Source of the DNA: Pelargonium nanum
Lineage: Eukaryota > Streptophyta > Magnoliopsida > Geraniales > Geraniaceae
Reading direction: 5' to 3'
DNA: 32,755 nt
Assembly: GCA_036897485.1 (NCBI GenBank)
Contig: JAYMTF010000616.1
Span: 1 to 32,755 of the forward strand
Shown here piece after piece: positions 10,501-19,500 of this stretch (the stretch's first letter is position 1; each line of letters begins with the position of its first letter). A program made the translations under genes and the position numbers. A model generated the notes under the pieces. It saw only the letters and a program-made list of their open reading frames with translations, was not told where the DNA came from and searched no databases.

Positions 10501-13500
10501 AAAACAGTGACATATTGCACAGTACAAGAATAAATAAGAGAACCAACGTAGTATGTATGTGCGCGCGCAAAAGAAATAGAACAATAGCGGATGAGTAGTA
10601 TCTAACCTGAAAAGAAAATTCATGAAGCAATGCATTTACATCTGGCTTTAAAAGCTTATCCAATATTTCAAGAATAACCTTTAAGCAGCTGCAGATGATA
10701 TAATATGCTGATCATGAAACTATTGAGCTAAATAGATATTAATTTAGGTATGAATCAGGAAAATCGGAAAAAACCTGTAATGAAATTTTGGTTGTAGAAC
10801 TGTTCGCTCAATGGGTACATCAAGATAAAACTTCAGTAGTAAATGTGTAACATTTGGAGCTGGCCGACTAATATTGTCAATTAGAAGCTGGGAAGTTAAA
10901 AATAAATATCAGTTTTAAAGCAAACAGGGAAAACATATAAGAGGAAGCCGTAACTACAAGGACGAACCTGCAAAATGAGAACGCCTACATCATCGTTGGG
11001 ATTCTCTATAACATGACACTCTTCTGATCGTATCTCAAGACAAGCCGCATAATCGTCAATTAAACAACTCGCAGCATTAGATTTTAGAAGCAATTGTACA
11101 AGGCCAACCATGCGAGAGCTAATATACAAAAGAATTTAAATAAAATGAGCTTGTTATTTTATATACTTTGCAAACATCAAGCAGAAGTTCATTTGAAATA
11201 TTACTAACCCTAGGCAAGGCCACAATTATTCTAACTCAAAGCCCCCGTCAACATAAAAATAAAGGGGGGGAAATGTAAATCATAATATGTATAGAAATTG
11301 AAAGTAGAGAAGTGCCTTAGAATACTCATGATCTTGATCGAGCATTGCTGAATTTGTGGTCGAAAATCATATCTAACAAACTCCAACAAAGCTACAACTT
11401 GATTATGATCTTGAGAGAGAATGACATCCAAAGGCTGCATGTGAGAAGCAAGTATGAAACAGTATTTGATAAAGTCAAATATATATAATAACAACAGTTA
11501 GTTAGGCCTTAACTAAAACTCGGTATTATACACTGGAAGTAGGCAAGTTAGTAACTGCAAAAACATGCTCTGGGGTCACTTGAGAGTCTAAAGAAAAATT
11601 CAAGCTTAGTTAGGTATCAGATTTCACATCATCACATTTTGGCTTTAGGGGTAATCATTAATGATCCGTGAAGATTTTCATCAAATTACCAGCCAAGACA
11701 TACTGAAATTACATATGATGAAGACCTATAAATTATGGTCTGCCTAATGATGAAAAATTCCTGAGTAGGACTCCTCAGAGAAACACACTGATAAAAACAC
11801 ATGTGATTTCATGTATTAAGATAATTAACTAAAAATCCACGTACATATCCTCCCTGTTACATTGCTTTGGTTTGATCATTTTTCAATTAAGATAATGAAA
11901 TTTTTATTAATAATCATTGAAAGGAAATATATACAAGGACAAGATAGCCACACCCAAAAAAACCACCAAAAAAGCTACAACAAAACGGCCTTCCAGTCCC
12001 TTTGAATATCAATTCAGGATATGCCCCTAAATAATCCTGATGCAGCAGCCCAAAGCGATGCAAGAAAAACAACTCTACCCCCACAACAAACTAACAATAG
12101 TACACTGATCCTAAAAAACCCAACAAGATCGTGATAGACAAGACATATGCTCAACATCTTCCTCCGTTTTCTATAACCAAAACCCACATAGCTTTGGCTT
12201 AATCATCTGAGAAAGGCATGTCAATGCTCGATTATTTACTTTCAGTCTTCAAATCAGTTTTTAGCATACACTCATACAGTCTGTTTTCTATAAACCAAAA
12301 CCCACATAGCTTTGGTTTAATCATTTGAGAAGGGCATGTCAATGCTCGATTATTTACTTTCAGTCTTCAAATCAGTTTTTAGCATACAGTCTAAAGACCG
12401 CACATCAAATGCAGGAGATTCAAAAAGAAAGGTGAAGGCACAAGGATAAACAAAAAAAAAATCAAGGATTGGAAATTGAGGGAACCTGCACAATATAAAA
12501 CATCTCATATAAATTATATATCAACCAAATGAAGAAGCCAAGCTAAATCAACAATGGTTACCTGGTACAAAGGGCGCCAATAATCAGAAACAACTAAATC
12601 CTTCTCCAAGACAAGTATTATAATTTCCAGTGAAAGCAGCACAGCCTTCTCCATAAGTTGCCCATAAATTTCATTAGTTCGCTCAGTAATGATGGCGTTG
12701 ACACCAGGCATTAAAATACCCATGATATTCCGAAACACAGATTTTCCACTCATAAAATCCTAGCCATAACAAAAACAGAATTAAGAGAATAACAATAATA
12801 AGCAAACGCATATATGTGTCAACTTCAAAACATAGCTTAAGTATCATTATAAAAGTATATAAAGCTAAACTCATACCAAGTCATCGCGTATGAGAGAAAA
12901 TGTTGCACACAAACAACTACAGACTCATATATAATGTGAACAAGCAGCAATAATAAACACCTACTTTTAGCAACTCCAGTACAGGAAGCTGCATCTGGAG
13001 AGAAGATGTTTGAGTTGACGTTGAAAGTTGCGACCGGTCAAGAACACTATCAATGTCTTCATCTTTGATCTCGTACATGTTTAGAATCCTACACAGTTTA
13101 TCACATGATATGCAAACATTCGCTCATATGAAGGCTTCAAAAATTTAAACAAGGACAGCAAAAAGAAAACTCAACGACAACAGAAATATGAAAGGTAACA
13201 ACCAAAAGTAAGAGAAGTACAAGATTAGAATCACACAACTATACGAGGTTCCAGATTACGACCCACTCACATGTGAAAGTGTTGAAGACAAGCAACAACC
13301 AACTGCCATTTCTCACAAGGGTCTGCATAAGCTCTTTGAGGAAATGGCCCGAACACATGATCATATATGAACCTAAAGATCCCAATGAATCTGCCAAACA
13401 GCCCTTTGAATTACAGTGAGCATGCAGAGAGAAGATTAAAAACATTCAAAGAATAAGAAAGAACTTAATGACAAAGTACCTAAGCCCTCTATCACTGACA

Positions 13501-16500
13501 TCTTTTTCTTCAGCAATAAGAGAATTTAACAGGTTAAGAAATGAGATAGTTGAAGGATATTGTTCTCTCCTGCTTTCTATTTCATTTAACTCAAACTGCA
13601 TATCATAAACCTGTCAAAATAAACAACAAAAACACAGTATAAGATGATATTAAAAATATTAAAAAAATAAAAACTACATAATTGAAGTATCGAATAAACA
13701 ACTCGATTCTCTAGCAGCAGATACCAGTATGTCGTTTGGTATCTTTGCTTCCTCTTTCCAGAAAGCAGGAAAAAAAACAGCAGAATTTTGGCAAACAATT
13801 TCATTCGGGCTTTTTCAATATGATTCTCAATTCAGTACTAAATATCAGAAGTTTGCACTGCAACTACACAGACTATCAAACCTCAAACGAATTAGGATTG
13901 TAGGATAAGAAATAGGTTAATATTTCTTTCTTGTTCTGGTATGTGCTCTAATTTTCGTAATTTATTTTCTTCTCTCTCTCTTATAGCTTTCATACAAAAG
14001 ATAAGTTCCCTGTATCTTTGTGTTATCTCCAATACCAGAAATTGAGCTTATCGTTATTTTATTTTATTCCGATTCCACGTCCAAAACAAAATATATCATT
14101 TAATATGAGAGTTCCTTTAAGCTAAAATGAGAAAGCCGGGTAAAGTCCAGCTTGTACCTCTCTTTGCTTTATCTGACGAATGTGGCTATAATGCTATATA
14201 TCGTGTATCATCTCTTTGCTTCATCAATATTCTACAAGCTGATTAACAGAGGGAATGAATGCTAAAAGTTTCATCATTTGTGTTTAAGATAATGAAATCT
14301 TATTTAAAAATCAAGTTGACCACTTGACCTTCTCTGGTTTGAAGAAAAGTTGTGAATATGATGATTGATGCACATTCTACTCCCAGTTATAAATGTATAC
14401 TCCAACTCAAAACATATTATTTACTTTTTATTGCTGTTTAGGGGTCTACAAGCTGAACTGATATTCATCCACATGTACCAGCGGAAGCTAATTCGCATCT
14501 AGATAAGAAACTTTGACATACCATAATAGGATGTAAGTCTATGCCACTGGGCATGTAATACACATACATGACATCTACTTGGGAAGGAACAGAAAAATGA
14601 TGACTGGTTAGAACGACAAGGAAAACCCAAGCAAAACAAGGTATCACTTCAAAACCTAACCTGTGTTGCCATAGGTTGGGCACTGTCCCTGACATTAGAC
14701 TCAACAACAACTGGTAGATCATACTGCTCAAGATAGCTCCAAATAGTATCTTTTAATACTGGAGACACGTGAATGAAAGAAGCTATTGAATTCCGCAAGG
14801 CACCCTGAGAAAGCATGCAATATAATTGATCAAAAAGAAGAAGAGAAATTCATGAGAGCTTCTAACCATCATAACAAGAGCCCCAAATGTTGTATTGTAT
14901 CACAGTCATCTACCTTCAAGTAAGGAGGGACATTTTCGTAACTAAGGAGCTTGAATAATGGTTCAATATCAGGAAACCAGTTTTTCCTTTCAACAGGATT
15001 CCCATTTTCAACAACCTGCAGGAATGGCCAACCAAGATTGAAAACTAGTTATACACATGGAGGAAAGGTTCCTACACGAATGAAAATCAAATCCTGTAAA
15101 CAAACTTTAAATTGAAGAAGAGATTGAAAGGTAGAAAAATTATCAAACTATATCAGTTAAACCTTTCGAAGAACATTCAAATATGCAACAAGTGCTTTTG
15201 CATCCCCCTCTTGAAACTCAGGTAACATTGCCCCCGTTGTTTGAAGTGCCTGCTTAAACTTCTCATCATATATTGACAAGCAATCAAACAAAGTACTCCA
15301 GCCAACAGACCGGAAAGCTTTACCCTGGAGCAACTCATAAACCATAGAAGCACCCTCTTGACTAGAAGCCTGGAAGGATCACCACACCAAGCAAATCAGT
15401 GAGAGAAAGTGCATAGCCACAGTGAACCATGCTACGAATATTGACATAAAAGACAAGCACCGGATGTTCACCACTTACCAAGGTACTGAGCATATTCAAG
15501 AAAGCTACAAGCGTTTGAAAATTTGTGTGGTCCTCCCCAGCAAAATTCACAAATGTCCACAGAACATCATTGCCAGACAATAGCTCTGGCTCTTTCTGAT
15601 TGAATTACAAAATGTTAAAAGTCAAAAAAAATTAACAAATAAAATAAAGCAATATGCCAGATAACATGCATAATGAACAAAAAAACTGTATTGTATCATA
15701 TTCATTTTCTGAGACAATTCAAACATGTTTCAAATCATGGGCAATAATATTTATAAAAAATAAGTGCCTAACAAGGGGAGAGCTACCCCTTGTTGTGTAG
15801 CTTAACTTATAACAAAAAAAAATCAGTTCTTAATAGCGCAATTGAAAGATATATTAGGCCTAAGGAATAGTTGGACAAAAGACTGGAAGAGGCAGTATTA
15901 TGCATCATAGATAAATAATTGTTCGGCCTTTTACCTACAACCATTCTCACATGCTAAGCCGGACATGTTAAAAGTTATTTATATTAAAGATCAAAAGACC
16001 CTCCAATGTTAAAAATCTCAATTACAACTGATCAAGAGGCACAACAACCACATTCAGATCATTTATCTGGCTTGGAATAATTATAAAGAAAGCAAATCAG
16101 GGTTTCTAAGCTTGTAGATACACAGAATGCAAACAAACCTGATATATTTCACTGACGAACTCCAACAGAGAGACAAATGGTAATGGGCCACTTTCAGTGG
16201 CCTGTTGAGAACTCAAGCCACCATCATGCATAAATTCATGTGACCCACCAGCACGATATGGCACAGTCATAGCCTTATCCTTCGATTCTTTTACCTGCAA
16301 GTATCAGAATGTTAAGGTGAAAATACAGCATACATAAATAAGAAGGAACTTGTTGCACATTACAGATGCAGAAAAATGAATGAACTTAACTGACCTTCTC
16401 TCTGGCAACAGGGTGAGAAAGGAAGCAAGTAATCAGTTTATGCAAATAGCCATTGTACATGTAGATTATATCTTCATCATCATTCTGTACAAAAGAGTAA

Positions 16501-19500
16501 CAAAAAAATTGGTTAAGAGGAGAATTGTCATTAAGCAGGAAAATTAAGAACATATGTGAGTAAAAAAAAAACACTTTTCTGATATATAAGGGAAGAAATC
16601 ATGGACAGTCACGGAGTTTGACATGTAGCAGGGAACAAAAACAGTGTGCAATTACAATAAAGATGAAAATGGTAGGCAGTCAGTGGCAATAATGGTAGCA
16701 ATTGGTTGGCAATGACAGTACAGATGGCTGCCCAAACAATTCACAGATTGTTTGCAAATTGGACATGGTTGCACATATGCAGAGGTAGGACACAAGTATT
16801 GGGATTTCTGGGTGTTGTCACAAAATTTGGCACCAAATTATGGTCTTAAACAGTCCTACATATGGACGAAAGTTTACACGACCAAATAAATTTGAATTTA
16901 TACTGGAACAGATCCCCTTGAAGACCAATCTGATGAAAAGAAAGTGCAAAAATGATGAGATAAAAAGTATACATACAAATGAGTACCTGATAAGCTACGG
17001 TACGGAGGACTTTATCTAACAAAAACTGGAAAACATTGTTTGAGAAAATGACTTCCAAACATGATTGTATGTGTCCCAAATCATTAGAAGAAACACTTGA
17101 TATAGTCTCTTTTGCAGCAATCCCATCTTGTACTAGCAATGAATGCACAGCCCAAGCAAATCTTACTCCATCAACAAAACCCTCAACAATTGGATTATTA
17201 CACGGAGCCATCACCTAAAACATTTAAGATCATCGATTGTTATCAAACTATAGGCAAAAGATTCAAAAGGCTAGGTAAGAAACCACTGGTTACGATTCAT
17301 CTTACAACATCATAGAATTCACGTCTAAAAGAAGCATCACGGGACAGGACAGATGCTTTATCAGGTACAGTGCTCAAAGCATCTGATATGAAAGCTATAA
17401 CGAGAGAAAAAAGAAGAGCAAATGTGATCTGCTCAGAAACAAATATAATATTAGTCAGAAAGCAGCATCACATCATAAAGCAAGTAAAGATGTATAACAA
17501 ATGCTGCATATGTAGAGGTACACATTTTGTAATTCTTAACGCCCAACCATGCAAGCAGATAAGGGAGCAAAGAATTGTTTAGCAAGAGCCCAGAATGAAC
17601 TAAACACACACCTGTTGTTTTAAAGTGGCATTGCTCCCACCAAGCTCAGATGCATTATCTTTCAAAGCTGAAAAGATATCTTTTACATCTTTTGGGCCTA
17701 CATCAACCAAATGTTTAGATTGGTCAAATGGTTCATTCATTAAGAAAGCACAAATAAGTAATCAAGACAAATGCAGACATCATAATGTGGATGAACATAG
17801 ACAAAGATTCATCAAACCTCTGGCAGCTAATAAGCAATTTTATCCATCAGACTTTTATTCCAGAAAACAATTAGTACCACACAAAAGAATGTGCATAGAT
17901 GATGACAAGATGACCTCAAAAAGAGAAAACTAAGGGATTCATAAAACATCACCAACTTTTATGCCAGATGTTGAGGAAAAGAATATTACACCAATAAAAA
18001 ATGTGAGTTTGAACTTCAGCAAACATGCAGAAATGCATATACTGTTTAGGGTAAATACATAACACGGTGTGTAAGCATGTTGGCCAGAAGCTTGTAATAG
18101 TGACCTGCATGCAATATGTTATGCAAGAGTAGGAACACTGAAAATTTAACAGGCCTAAAGAGCATGCTGGTTTCAGTTATTCAAACCGATGCTAACCCAC
18201 AGGATAAACAATAAATGTAACTCAGTTCAAAATAACAATAAATGTAACTAGTTAAAATTAAACCATCCAATAATGATGTATCATTTCCTCTCTTGCAATA
18301 ACATTTATATAAGTTACTAATTATTCCAAACTCTTGGAGAAGCAATTAGCAACCTCTTAAAATGGTGCAATAAGTTGACTGTTTTCTTGGTTCAAAAAGT
18401 TTGTGAACAACTCAGTTCCAAAACACGAACAATATCCTATCTATTTTTCAAAAATTATTTACTCAAAATAGAATACATGACACTACCATAATTTGAGTCA
18501 CTGCCAAACACAAAACCGATCTTTAGTATTCCCTCCGTCCGAAAAGGGGTGTCCACTTTCTCTTTAAAAAAATCTCATAATGAGTGTCCACCTTCCTTTT
18601 TGGTTAGTTAGTTATGCATGAATTACCGACAATATCCCTAAGATAAGTGAAATAGAACCCCTACATTTTGTTACAACAAGAGCACATTGGGGGTATAAGG
18701 GGAAAGTTCAACCATAACAAACTTTGTCTTGATATTTACATATCTAGGAAAGTGGACACTAGTTTTGGGACAAAGAGGGTACTATATAAGAAAATCATAA
18801 GGAATTATAAACAGGAAAAATATATGAAATAGGCAAAAGGAAGCAAAAGCAAAATGAAATGGTAATCAAAAAGCTAAACCCAAATGGAGATATAAATAAT
18901 TGTCTACGAACAAATATAATAAACAATGCAATCATGTTTGTGGCCAAAGTACTCTGAATATTGCACCAGAGACTAATTCTTGAGACTCCCAAATCTGAAA
19001 ACCACTTTCTATATATGCATAACATTAACGTCCCAAACTTTAACTAGGATGGTTGCATATTACTATCAGAAAACTATCCTTCATATATACCATTTTACGG
19101 TGCCCTATTATAGAACTTCAACATACATAGCAACTACAATATACAACTCTATGGACCATAGTTTGCAACTTACTCATGCGCACAACCAGGACAGAAAGGA
19201 GAAGGCAGTGACCAAGTACGAGTCTTTCCCTACAAACCACAGCACGCCGCTCAACAAGAGAACCTCTAGAATCAAGAACAAGGCTCTCACAGTGAGGCCC
19301 ACCCAAACCAGCAGGTTCTTCCCGATTGAGTTCCTAGAATCAACAAACAGTAATTGTTATATAAAACGTGAGGGAAACTCTTTAATCTGAGAAGGCAAAA
19401 TGTAAAGGAGAATATCAAAAGGTTGTACCTTTAGAAGAGAAATCAACCGCTGCCTAAGCCCAGAGTTAATTAAATCTTCCAAATATTTCTGAATTTCAGC

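Noticed and set aside
18980-19390. 136-codon plus-strand ORF
   Set aside because: It lies antisense to NUP205 exon 6 and its flanking introns; it is a shadow of the real exon.
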